64,000 nt of DNA from Metellina segmentata (taxonomy: Eukaryota > Arthropoda > Arachnida > Araneae > Tetragnathidae), in the NCBI GenBank assembly GCA_947359465.1, contig OX375872.1, forward strand, positions 13,675,018 to 13,739,017, in the 5' to 3' direction. Under the pieces are notes generated by a model. It was given only the letters and a program-made list of their open reading frames with translations. It was not told where the DNA came from and made no database searches. The number at the start of each line of letters is the position of its first letter. Position 1 is the stretch's first letter. The position numbers and the translations under genes are program-made. Positions 55,463-64,000 of the stretch are shown in pieces.

Positions 55463-55587
55463 TGATTGTAAAGAATAATTTTGGCCAATCCGATATTTGT
55501 GATATCGCAAAGAGACAAACTTAAGAAAAGAAACAGATTTTTAGAAAATACTGAAGAATGAAATGACATTGGAAATGGAGTCAAAGG

Positions 55588-55762
55588 AAAATATTTGTAT
55601 CTTATGTACGACTACTTAATGACGGTTAAACCAACTAGTGTCGAAGCTGAGAGGGCCTTCTCGGTCGCTGGTTATATTTGCTGTTCATTGAGAAGTAGGT
55701 TGGGGGGTGACACAATTAATACGATTTGTTTCCTTAGATCGTTCTTTCAAACTCAAAAGTGA
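55588..55762 (+). pseudogene. hAT dimerisation domain remnant (Ac/zf-BED type)
   Basis: The frame ends at a TGA (55760-55762) and reads MTVKPTSVEAERAFSVAGYI, CCSLRSRLGGDTINTICFLR, SFFQTQK. This is the S-x-x-x-E-R-x-F-S-x-x-G...R-x-x-L-x-x-x-x-(V/I)-x-x-L-x-F-L-x-x signature of Ac-like hAT transposases, here with the usual alanine replaced by V in S-V-E. About 58 residues remain; the rest of the protein is not visible upstream because a TTAA MITE and a repeat fill that space. A conserved natural stop suggests a recent death compared with other copies here. Confidence 0.8.
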
Positions 55763-56408
55763 GTTTCATTTCTGTACAACTTCGATTTAAGCAATTAAGA
55801 AGAATTAAGAGTTCACTTTTTTGTTATATTGACCGAAACCTGCCAAAAATTAGATTTTCATGTTAGTATGAGACAAGGTCAGGTACAATTTATATGTCAT
55901 TTGCTCAACGACATTAGAGATAGACTGCTTAATTTTAGATGAATAGAAAAGTTCTACGTATAAAACAAACTCATGTTTTTTGGTGAGAAAACTATTAAGA
56001 CTGATCATCATCAATCGTTCAATACTTACTACTAGTAGTTCTAGTAGTTACTATAATTAATTGTTGGTGATTGATTTCCTACCTATGGATAAGTATTAAT
56101 AAAATTGATTTTCTAATGCTAACATAAACGTTTTGTTCGTCAATTTGGAAAAATATCCCTTTTACCTACTTTCACTCAGCCGATTTTGGAAAAATATATA
56201 CTGGTTAAATAGACTTATTAACAAGTACTAATCCAACCGGATCCAGCCGGATTAGTGTCAATCCGGCAGGTTCCGGCCGAATCGCAATCCCCTAAAGCGA
56301 ATTCAGAAATATATTCAAATGATTTTTGCAATGATTGAAACTAATACCGACGAAAGAGCTGTATTTCACTGAATTCAGATATCAGAAGAAAGAAAATTAA
56401 ATATTTAA

Positions 56409-56458
<50 letters not shown>

Positions 56459-56935
56459 CAAATACAAATATTGACGACCAGCTACAGGCTCAAGCCCAAC
56501 AAGGCTGGTCCATTGTTTATGAATTCCCCAATTCCGACTGACTATCCAATTGTATCTTAAATTCGTATACTCCCTTTGAATTAACTATATTTTTTGGCAA
56601 CGTGTTCCATTTGTCTATATATATGAACTAACGACACTCGATGAATTTAGTGTTATTATCAAGGCACTAAAAAGTTTCAGAACGGCATCCTGTTCCTTCA
56701 AAGCGCCGTCCAACAAAAAAAAATCCTTTTTACCAGTATATATTTGAGGGAGGGGCTTTTTCACAGCTGCTCCGACTGAAAACAGAAACAATCTGCCGCA
56801 CAGAGGATTCATACTCTAACTGAAAACGGAATTCCAGACTAATCGGAACTGTGAGTAGGGTAAGAGTTTGTTGATTTTGGTTGTTTATAACAATGTCATT
56901 AGAGTGATTAGTAAAGTGTTCACAATTATTAACTG
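55763..56935. other. Unassigned sequence
   Basis: No gene is supported. CTACTAGTAGTTCTAGTAG near 56032 is a small palindromic patch. Confidence 0.4.
56411..56455. repeat. (AT)n microsatellite
   Basis: About 22 AT units. Confidence 0.97.
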
Positions 56936-57990
56936 GCTCCTTTCAGAGTGTTTTGTGAGGCTACGCGCTTACCAAGCAGTGTCATTTTTAAGTCGTTATA
57001 AAACATTTTGAGGCATTATTTTGAACACTTTGGTATTTTGAGAAAAGGGGCATTTGGGGATGAATTTCCCTAGAACGTTATTTTTGCCTGTGAGAAATAA
57101 GTTTTCCCTTTTTGACATTTCACCAGATTTTGTTTCATAAGATATTTCAGAAAATTGAAGAAAGTGACGTAGTTTATTTAAAGCAGGAATGTACAGACTT
57201 GTTAAGACCAAGGGTCACATAGATTCATTGTGACTTATTAGAGGGCCGCCTAAACAACATGCGTGATTATCTATCATATATGATTTATTTTATTGTTATT
57301 TATCACATAGTGTTACAAGGAAATAAATAAGAAGTAAGTAATGAATTTAATTTGATCGTGCCATTGCATTGATTTAATAACTGTTTTAATATTTGGTTTT
57401 GATTTTTGTAGTAACCAAACGCAATAGTAGCTAACTGCTGATTTCAGAGGTTTTGTCAAGGCTGTGTGAATTTCACGCGCTTTCTAAGCAGAGGTGCATT
57501 TTTTCAATCGTTGTTAGACATACTTGAGGAATTGTATTTAAATCAAAGAGGTACACACTTGTTATGACCAAAGGCCACATAGATTCACTAACTTATTGGA
57601 GGGCCGCCTAAAAAAGGTATGACCAGTTATCTATCATATATTTTTATTTTATTTATATTAATCGCATATTGTTACAAAGAAAGGTAATAGATAATAAATA
57701 AAGAATTGTATTTGATGCGTGACATTACATTAATTCAACAGTTGTTTTACTATTTGGTTCGATTTTGTAGTAACCAAGCGCAAAAGTGATTCTAAATTTT
57801 CATTAGTCATCGGTTCCTAGTTTTCGCTTTGTACGACTGAATGCGTTTGTTCAGATGCTTGTTGACCAAAAGAGGCTAGCGCATTTGAACGCATTCGATC
57901 CACCATACATTTACAATTGTTTTTATAGACACAGCAATAGGAGTTTAATAGATTGTCTTAATTCAATTTATTTCGGTTATTGTTTTTTCT
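56936..57990 (+). repeat. Tandem copies 2 and 3 of the 450-bp repeat with flanking duplicated block
   Basis: Copy 2 covers about 57187-57430 and copy 3 about 57545-57990, both with CACATAGATTCA, GAGGGCCGCCTAAA, ATTATCTATCATATAT and TGTAGTAACCAA(A/G)CGCAA. The block before each (TTCAGAG...TTTTGT...GCGCTT(A/T)C(C/T)AAGCAG) is also repeated (56945 and 57443), so the duplicated unit is about 400-500 bases. Confidence 0.75.
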
Positions 57991-58189
57991 CTCACCCCGA
58001 TTAGTTTGAGCTATGCTGTTTCGGGTGAATTTTCGGGTCAAATGACAAAAGGGTTGCAACTCTACAAGCAGTTTCACGTTTTAAAAGGATCCTTAAAATA
58101 TATAACACTTGGTCAGGCGCCACTAAATCCACAAAAGGCTCAGTGTAACCCGCGGTCTGTGCATCCCACATTTAGAGAGTTGGGATGGT

Positions 58190-58259
58190 AATTGGTAATT
58201 TCAGTTAACCTCGTACTAGAGCAACACAACGGGCTATTGACTACGGTCCGGAATCAATC
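58190..58259 (-). mobile_element. SINE, part 1 (3' end), interrupted by hAT
   Basis: TTGGTAATTTCAGTTAACC, CTCGTACTAGAGCAACACAA, CGGTCCGGAATCAATCC. The SINE breaks off at the hAT duplication and resumes at 60029. Confidence 0.9.
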
Positions 58260-58699
58260 CCCTAGGGCAGGGGTTCCCAAAGTGTGCGCCGCGGCACCCT
58301 GGGGTGCACGTAGACAGATTGGGGGTGCTGCAAAGCGTTCATGAAGCAGTTACTGTTTTAAGGAGCAAATATCGTTAAAAAATTAATGTCGTAAAAGAAA
58401 TGCGAGTAGCTGTATCACTCGCATATCGCAAATAGCTGTATTTAATTCCACGATTCGAACAATTGTGCAGTGAGCAGCAGGCTAACCGACGCACTAAACA
58501 CACACACTTACCTCCAAGAGCATGTTGAAGGTAATTTTATTTGTCTCATTTATATTTTCACCTACACCTATGTTTTCCTATTAAGTACAATTAAAGTAAT
58601 TGTGTGAATTGTAAATACGGGAGTTGCATTAATTATGTCTATGTTCTTACCACTTACTTCTCCAATTCCTTCTTCGAAGTCGCACAAATATGAAATTTA

Positions 58700-59903
58700 C
58701 ACTGAAGAGCCAAAACATTATGACCACCTACTCAATTACGCGCTGCGTCTCCTTTGGCCTGCAAAACAGCTGCAACTCGTCTGGGCATAGATGCCACAAG
58801 TTCTTGGTACCTGATTGGAGACAGGTTGAACCAAATGTCTAAGCAGCGGTCACGCAAAGTCGAGATATTCGGACATGGTGGTGGTGTTTGAGCTGTGAGC
58901 TGCCGCTCCTTGACACTCCAAATGCGCTCTATCGCATTAAGATCCGGCGAGTTAGGTGGCTAGGACATTAAGTGGAATTCATCAGTATGCTCCTCGATCC
59001 ACTCCAACACAATCCGAGCCTTGTGAGATGGAGCGTTGTCCTGTTGGAAGGTTCCATTTCCAGTTAGAAAGACAGACGCCATGTAAGGGTGTAACTCATC
59101 CACAACGATGTTCAGATAGTTCGCAGCGTTCATGGTCTGTTCTACCACAACTACGGGTCCCAGAGTCGCCCATGAGAACGTCCCCCAAAGCATAATACCG
59201 CCATCACCAGCCTGTGTATCAAGAAGGGAGCAACTGTTCGCCTGGCAGACGGCGTATCCTGACACAACCATCGACGTGATGAATGAAATATCGAGATTCA
59301 TTTGAACAGGCAACTCTCTTTCACTCATCCATGGTCCAGTCTCGATGTTCCCGGGGCCACTGTAGGCGTAGTTGACGATGACGCATGGTCAACAGAGGCA
59401 CACGAGTGGGACGTTTGCTGCACAGTCCCACAAACAACAGTGTCCGCTGAACTGTGTGTTCTGAAACACTTGCACTTGGACCTGCATTGTATTGGGCTGT
59501 CCGCGGAGCCACTGTCTCGCGCCGATTTTGCTTTACCAAGGGGGACAGTCTCCGATGTCCTTTTCTTTGATGACGCACCAACAACTTGACGTCTACTGTT
59601 GGAGTCATCGTCATTTCTCCACTTTGCATGAATACTAACAACGGCAGATCGGAAACAACCTACCAGTTGTGTAGTTTCGGTGATACTCGTACCAAGTCTT
59701 CGGGCCATTACGATCTTCCCTCTATCAAATTCGGTTAGGTCAGCAGCCTTTCCCATCACTCGCAAAAGTAAGTGCAAGAATGATTGCTTTCCTTCTCCAG
59801 CAGCAGTTAAAGATCATTCTCACTTAATCACGTGCCCTCCACGTTATCCAGACGAGTTCATTGAAAAATGTCGGGTTGGTCATAATGTTTTGGCTCACCA
59901 GTG
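58700..59903 (-). mobile_element. Near full-length Tc1 element inside the hAT element
   Basis: CACTGAAGAGCCAAAACATT at the left and, reverse-complemented, CACTGGTGAGCCAAAACATT at the right, both continuing ATGACCA. TA flanks both (58698-58699 and 59904-59905). At 1204 bases it has the usual Tc1 length. It contains an almost complete but broken transposase. Confidence 0.93.
58732..59756 (-). pseudogene. Tc1 transposase (DD34E), full-length but broken
   Basis: The start [20 protein letters not shown] opens the first HTH (to about residue 50). After a frameshift near 59600 come the second HTH pieces [31 protein letters not shown] and [20 protein letters not shown] further break near 59320 leads to GGIMLWGTFSWATLGPVVVV, TFQQDNAPSHKARIVLEWIE and, after a stop in the place of a Trp codon, PPNSPDLNAIERIWSVKE and MPRRVAAVLQAKGDAARN with a natural stop. 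The second D (QDNAP) and the E (IERIW) are kept; the first D appears changed to N (SNES). About 340 codons, the normal length. Inactive. Confidence 0.9.
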
Positions 59904-60028
59904 TATATATTATATGTATAATAATATACCACAGATAGATCTTATAAGACGAGGGGGTGCCGTGAGAAAATTATAATTCTCTTAAGGGTGCCACGACTTG
60001 GTTAAGTTTGGGAACCCCTGCCCTAGGG

Positions 60029-60192
60029 GAAAGATCCGAGGACAACACCACGGTCAGGTGACGAAGCAACACCTAATATGGCACCCCACTCTCCAAAATT
60101 TCATACCAACCCAACGTGAGGATTTTCGGCCACGACAGATTTAATGGCCGTTGTGTTGCTCTAGTACGACGTTAATCAAAAATTACCATCAC
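60029..60192 (-). mobile_element. SINE, part 2, then an inverted SINE end
   Basis: GAAAGATCCGAGGACAACAC to CGGCCACGACAGATTTAA continues part 1. At 60145 it switches to plus-strand GTTGTGTTGCTCTAGTACGA and a TTACCATCACCC tail, so a second SINE end lies head-to-head here. Confidence 0.85.
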
Positions 60193-60953
60193 CCAATTCT
60201 ATAAATATTTTTCGGAGGATGAAAATGATCAATTAAAATCAAATGTAAGGGAATTTATATCTGTATTTTTGGGTGTACTTTGGTGTGAAAGGCCAGATCA
60301 TTATTAACACCATTTGCAAACAACTTTAATGATAGGAAGTACTAACTTCGAATTCGCTAGTAGGATGAAATATTATCCCAGAAAAAACAATTACATTAAT
60401 CGCACTAGTACAAAATTTAAACTGTTCTATAATACAGTATTAATAAATATAAATATTTTATTCGGTTTTTTTTTGTAGGTTGCAAAATGTTTATAAATAT
60501 TATGTGAAAATATCACTTCTTAATAAGAAATTTTGAACCTGTTTCTTTGTTGCTCTATGAGTAGAATTACTTATGTAAATATCTTCGAGTTTGCTACCTT
60601 GCCCGCCGATCCTAAAATTTTTACGATCTGGCCCTTTCCAAAACACTTTTACCGACCCCTGTTCTAGACCAATGAATATTCAAACTTGGCAAGTTAAAAC
60701 ATGAATTCAAATATTTTATTCAGACTTTCAATTTGACATCGAAACTATCTGAAAATATCAGACAGTTGTATTTTTCTGGTCGTCTTTTGTAAGGTCTGTT
60801 TTTCATTGACAAAATATACTTCCTGTTTGCAGAGAAACTGACATATGGAATTTTATGGATATTTTTGGTCGTATACGAATGTTAAATTTTTTCTTGTGAT
60901 TCATTCATGCATTTTATATTAAAAAAGTCGCCAAAATGTAATGTTTCATTCGG
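60193..60953. other. Unassigned AT-rich sequence
   Basis: No gene. CCGATCCTAAAATTTTTACG and CGACCCCTGTTCTAGACCAA (60606-60672) look like a worn hAT-type end, but no partner end was found. Confidence 0.4.
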
Positions 60954-61130
60954 TAAGTAGTTGAATTAATGTCACACTGGAGCAACACCCGGGGCTATTG
61001 GCAACGGTCCGGGATAAATCCCTAAGGAAAGATCCGAGGACAACACCTCGCAATATTGAACCACAGTCAGATGACGAGGTCACACCTGAGCTGACACAAC
61101 ACTCTCAGAACTTCGACACCAAACCAAAAT
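60954..61130 (-). mobile_element. SINE 3' half with Lys-type end
   Basis: GGTAAGTAGTTGAATTAATG, CACACTGGAGCAACACC, CGGTCCGGGATAAATCCC, GATGACGAGGTCACACCTGAG. The head is missing. Confidence 0.8.
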
Positions 61131-61612
61131 GTTTTATTCGAGTGAATAGAAATGTTTCATAATGAAAGTAATTGTAGTACATGCCCTTGTTTGGGTATTT
61201 TCATGCAACTTCCGTGAAACTCATTCGAAAGGACATTACTTCAGGTTGTTTGGCCAGTCAAAGCCATTCTTGTTGTAGATTTGAGAAAAGGGTATTTGGG
61301 GATGAATTTTCCTAAAACATTTTTATATTCGGTCAAGGAAACTTCCGGAAACTGAACGAAGTGACATAATTTATTTGAAGAGTGCGAAAGGGTTTAAAGA
61401 GATTTCAGATGCAGTTCAAAGAGGCTTCAGAAGCGGCTTAAAAAGGATTCAGAAACAATTGAGAGGTTTCAGAAGCAGCAAAGAGGTTTCAGAAGTGGTT
61501 CAGAGGTTAAGATTAGATCCGACCTTAGAAAATCATTGCCTTTTTTGAAAATCACATTGTTTTTGTTCTTCGCAATTCCAGACTGACGAAATCGTGGCAC
61601 CCTGCTTGGTAA
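61131..61612. other. Unassigned sequence with a short repeat
   Basis: TTCAGA(A/T)GC(A/G)G..AAAGAGG units of about 15-25 bases recur at 61395-61510 (GATTTCAGATGCAGTTCAAA, GGCTTCAGAAGCGGCTTAAA, GGTTTCAGAAGCAGCAAAG). TTGAGAAAAGGGTATTTGGG with GATGAATTTTCCTA near 61280 also occurs near 57037, so a dispersed repeat is shared. Confidence 0.5.
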
Positions 61613-61830
61613 TTTAACCTTCAAGTGGTTTAGACGAGATATATCGTCCATAAAGATGTGGCCAATTTTACAAATGACGAGATATCGCGTATTCAAGATA
61701 CTGATGATTTTTTGATGATGACTAGATCACGATATGGTCACTTTTTCTAAAGACGAGATATCTCGTCCATCAAGATCGGTCAATTTTGATGATGACGAAA
61801 TACCTCTCGGAAACAACCACCAGTTGAATT
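61613..61830 (+). mobile_element. TTAA-type MITE, copy 8, four palindrome units
   Basis: TTTAACCTTCAAGTGGTTTA, GACGAGATATATCGTC, GACGAGATATCGCG, a changed unit GACTAGATCACGATATGG, GACGAGATATCTCGTC and GACGAAATACCTCTCGG, ending CAACCACCAGTTGAATTAA. Spacers keep CAT(C/A)AAGAT(C)...GG(T/C)CAATTTT. Confidence 0.72.
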
Positions 61831-61892
61831 AAAAGTATTTATTTTTCTTAGCAAAATTTTAATTTTTAATTCGATACCAGACCAATAGTAGG

Positions 61893-61944
61893 TTGTGATT
61901 TCTCCAGTCCAACTTTAATTCAACTACCTACCTACCTACCTACC
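61893..61944 (+). mobile_element. SINE end with TACC tail
   Basis: TTCTCCAGTCCAACTTTAATTC followed by (CTAC)n. Only the last 25 bases of the body remain. Confidence 0.65.
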
Positions 61945-61945
61945 T

Positions 61946-62560
61946 TCTAATAATACGCAATAAGTTTCACATTTCTTTTCCTTTTTTTTCTGTACAAGGC
62001 CTATTTTTTCTTTTTAAATGGGCCTGCAGTTTACCCCACAGAAACTAAAACTGAATTACTTTTAAGAATGTTTTGTCAACAGGGGTTCTTAGATTATTTA
62101 CTTTTTTGTTTTATGCACCTCTTTTTATGAAAAGTTTTGAAAAATGATATGTGTCTTTTTAGGTACTTACTTTTTAGGACCTTGTTTCTAATCTTTTGGG
62201 TCACAAATACATTTTTATTGGGTGTTTTCAAATAATTTTTTGGTCTTAAAAATCGTAATCCCAATGATGGTTTTGTTTATTTCTGTTTTCTTATATTGTG
62301 GTATTTTTTTAAATATTTTTTTTGACAGCTTACAATTTAGGAAATTTTCAGTTTGTTCTAAATGTATTTTTGAGATGAGTTTGTAATTCTCTGTATTTTG
62401 TTCAAGTCTGAGTCTAAGGAAGTGGTTCTACGTCAATTTTTTTTGTTTTGTTGCTATTCTTATATCTTTGCATATAGTAACTAAAAATGTGTTCGACTTT
62501 ATCAGTATCACCCAAAGCCTTCAACAAAGCTATGGGAATACCAAACCTATCCAGCAGAGC
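61946..62560. other. Unassigned T-rich sequence
   Basis: No supported feature over about 600 bases. Confidence 0.4.
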
Positions 62561-62817
62561 CTAGCTAGCACAGAAGTTTGAATAAAGGCTGATGCACTCG
62601 CTATTGGATGAAAATAGCTGATGCTGTAAAAAAAGATCCGAAATAATTGTTAAATCCCCAAAAGGACGATGAGGACTCCAGTTTGCAAACCTCATTCTGT
62701 ACCATTGACCAATGAGAGCCATGCTTACAAAGGAGAAGCCGGTGAATGAAAGCGAACAGATGATCCTCCAAAGCAACATCGTGTACAGCTTCAAACATAC
62801 GATCGTGGCGCCATCTC
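62561..62817 (-). other. Possible host exon, hydrophobic open frame
   Basis: On the minus strand TTTTCTTTTGAATATAG is a fair splice acceptor, followed by an open frame to a TAG at 62561-62563. The frame reads GDGATIVCLKLYTMLLWRII, CSLSFTGFSFVSMALIGQWY, RMRFANWSPHRPFGD: a membrane-like segment of about 20 residues, then a charged and aromatic loop. A donor-like GTAAGC sits at about 62720. No repeat family matches the stretch. I do not recognise the protein; it may be chance, since a second overlapping frame is open too. Confidence 0.22.
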
Positions 62818-63106
62818 CTATATTCAAAAGAAAATAATATTATGGATTTCAAAGTTAAAATAGTTTTTCTCGTTACAGAACACCCAACTTTTACGGCGAG
62901 GACTCTTTAGCAACCATTATACAAGACATGTTAATCAAAATGTTAGACGATTGAACATTAATTTATCTAAACTGATTGCAATGCTTTCAATGAGAATTAC
63001 ATTTAACATTTTTGTTCTGTTGTTCGTCTTCAGTTTTGTCCTTTGTACTCGCCATTGGAATTTAAAAAAATAATAAAAAATTCTTTTACGTTATTAAGAA
63101 TATTGC
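62818..63106. other. Unassigned sequence
   Basis: Nothing recognised apart from the possible upstream intron of the frame above. Confidence 0.35.
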
Positions 63107-63148
63107 TAACCCGTTGTGTTGCTCTAGTACGACATAAATTAAAAATTA
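63107..63148 (+). mobile_element. Short SINE end
   Basis: AACCCGTTGTGTTGCTCTAG followed by TACGACATAAATTAAAAATT. Confidence 0.7.
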
Positions 63149-63295
63149 TTAAAAAATAACTAGGATATCGCATTCTGAAGTGCTTTTATGAAATTTATTT
63201 GATTGCGAATTTTTTTTCTTCTGAATTGTAGTTATCACAACCAAGCGGCAATTATTTCCAACTTTGGAATTCCCGGTAAGATATTTTTGGGGTAT

Positions 63296-63345
63296 TTATA
63301 ATTAACGTCAGACTGGAGCAACACGACGGAGTATTGTTGGAATTC
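63296..63345 (-). mobile_element. Short SINE end, Lys-type
   Basis: ATTAACGTCAGACTGGAGCA, then ACACGACGGAGTATTG. Confidence 0.6.
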
Positions 63346-63459
63346 TCGTCTTTTAAAAGTGAAATTTTTTTGTAAATAAAACTTTAAACACAACTTTAAA
63401 GTTCATCATGGCGCCATCTTTCAGATTAAAGAAGAACTATTCATAATCCAATTTAGTTC

Positions 63460-63620
63460 AGGTGTTGCTTCGTCATCTGACCGTGGTTCAAAATTACGAG
63501 GTGTTGTCCTCGGATCTTTCCCTTAAGGGACTGATCCCGGACCGTCGTCAATAGCCCGTTGTGTTGCTCTAGTACGACGTTAACTAAAATTACCATTACC
63601 ATTACCATTACCTTAACTTT
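63460..63620 (+). mobile_element. SINE 3' half with (ATTACC)n tail
   Basis: GTGTTGCTTCGTCATCTGAC, GGTGTTGTCCTCGGATC, CGGACCGTCGTCAATAGCCC, CTCTAGTACGACGTTAACTA, then four ATTACC-type units. The next SINE begins 14 bases beyond this tail. Confidence 0.9.
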
Positions 63621-63633
63621 CGAGCCGACCAAC

Positions 63634-63957
63634 CGGTATAGTGGTTAAGGTGTTAGCCTCTAGATCGGAAGGTTCCTGGTTCGAATCCGGGTTCGGGCAT
63701 GGATGTTTGTAAACGTATGGTGTAGAGGCGGCTGGTGCACCTTAAATCTGTCGTGGCCGAAAGTCCTCACGTTGGGTTGGCGTGGAAGTTTGGAGAGTGG
63801 GGTGCCAGCTCAGGTGTTGCTTCGTCATCTGACCGTGGTTCAAAATTAGGAAGTGTTGTCCTCGGTTCTTTCCCTCCAGGGTCTGATCCCGGACCGTCGT
63901 CAATAGCCCGTTGTGTTGCTCTAGTACGACGTTAACTAAAATTACCATTACCATTAC
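63634..63957 (+). mobile_element. Full-length SINE, reference copy
   Basis: The order is tRNA head (GCCGACCAACCGG, A box TATAGTGGTTAAGG, B box GGTTCGAATCC at 63679), link GGGCATGGATGTTTG, body (GGCGGCTGGTGCACC, GTCCTCACGTTGG, GAGTGGGGTGCCAGC, TGACCGTGGTTCAAAATTAG, CGGACCGTCGTCAATAGCCC), 3' end TAGTACGACGTTAACTAAAA and tail ATTACCATTACC. ACCTTAACTTTCGA occurs before and after it (63620-63633 and 63956-63969), a clean target duplication. Both pol III boxes are intact. Open frames across it in both directions are shadows. Confidence 0.95.
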
Positions 63958-64000
63958 CTTAACTTTCGAAACATATTACTATTGTAAACTTTTCTGTCGT

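Larger units (their letters stand above)
58268..60020. mobile_element. Non-autonomous hAT element inside a SINE
   Basis: CAGGGGTTCCCAAAGTGTGC at the left and, reverse-complemented, CAGGGGTTCCCAAACTTAAC at the right. The 8-bp palindrome CCCTAGGG lies immediately outside both ends (58260-58267 and 60021-60028). Without the nested Tc1 element it is about 550 bases with no transposase. Two internal GCGAGTAGCTGTA/GCAAATAGCTGTA words resemble subterminal sites. Confidence 0.92.

Noticed and set aside
59325..59777. 150-codon minus-strand frame, the longest in the window
   Set aside because: Only its first 50 or so residues are real Tc1 transposase; the rest runs in the wrong frame after a frameshift, so it is not a gene of its own.
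63634..63710. tRNA gene at the start of the last SINE
   Set aside because: A and B boxes are present but the acceptor stem does not close and the unit continues into the SINE body, so it is a tRNA-derived head and not a tRNA gene.
63735..63954. Recurrent 65-70 codon frames found in both directions at many sites
   Set aside because: They are the SINE body read in different frames. Their repetition comes from SINE copies, not from a conserved peptide.

Overview
The window looks like AT-rich, intergenic, repeat-dominated DNA from an animal nuclear genome. I found no convincing host gene, no true tRNA or rRNA gene, no operon, no CRISPR array and no phage or plasmid feature. The repeats point to an arthropod: short tRNA-headed SINEs, Helitrons with TCTCTACTAT...CTAG ends, hAT, Tc1/mariner, pogo/Tigger and TTAA-type elements, all broken. 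A chelicerate such as a spider is my guess, from general familiarity with this SINE style only; it is not proven by the sequence.

Layout. 0.1-3.4 kb is one hAT element with perfect 8-bp duplications, holding a Harbinger-like MITE and a decayed transposase end. 3.6-9.3 kb has a Helitron, a run of SINEs, a short CATCGATG-rich hAT derivative and an older hAT transposase remnant. 9.7-18.4 kb has a probable solo LTR, two Helitrons (one split by a SINE and a Tigger element), a second hAT element and a 1.3-kb element built around the motif GGGGCTAGTGTGGACA. 18.5-29.5 kb has a TTAA MITE, more SINEs and Helitrons, a second Tigger copy and a second GGGGCTAGTGTGGACA copy placed almost end to end, then an array of diverged repeats. 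29.9-37 kb is mostly unrecognised sequence with several local tandem arrays. 37-43 kb has a 41-bp minisatellite, SINEs of several head types and a hAT element carrying a nested Tc1 element. 43.2-47.6 kb has a mariner transposase end, a pogo-like element inserted just behind it, a satellite-like array apparently made from the mariner 3' end, and a foldback MITE. 48-55.8 kb has scattered TTAA MITEs and a hAT dimerisation domain. 57-60.2 kb has diverged duplications and a three-deep nest (Tc1 in hAT in SINE). 61-64 kb has more SINEs, ending with the best-preserved full-length copy at 63634-63957.

The parts do not work together as a pathway; the biology here is transposition history. The strongest observations are the nested insertions with exact target duplications, the SINE body shared by two unrelated tRNA heads, the TTAA MITE family with internally multiplied GACGAGATATCTCGTC palindromes, and the satellite array that seems to derive from a mariner 3' end. 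One possible host exon is noted on the minus strand at 62561-62817, with low confidence. I did not find a new defence or enzymatic system.
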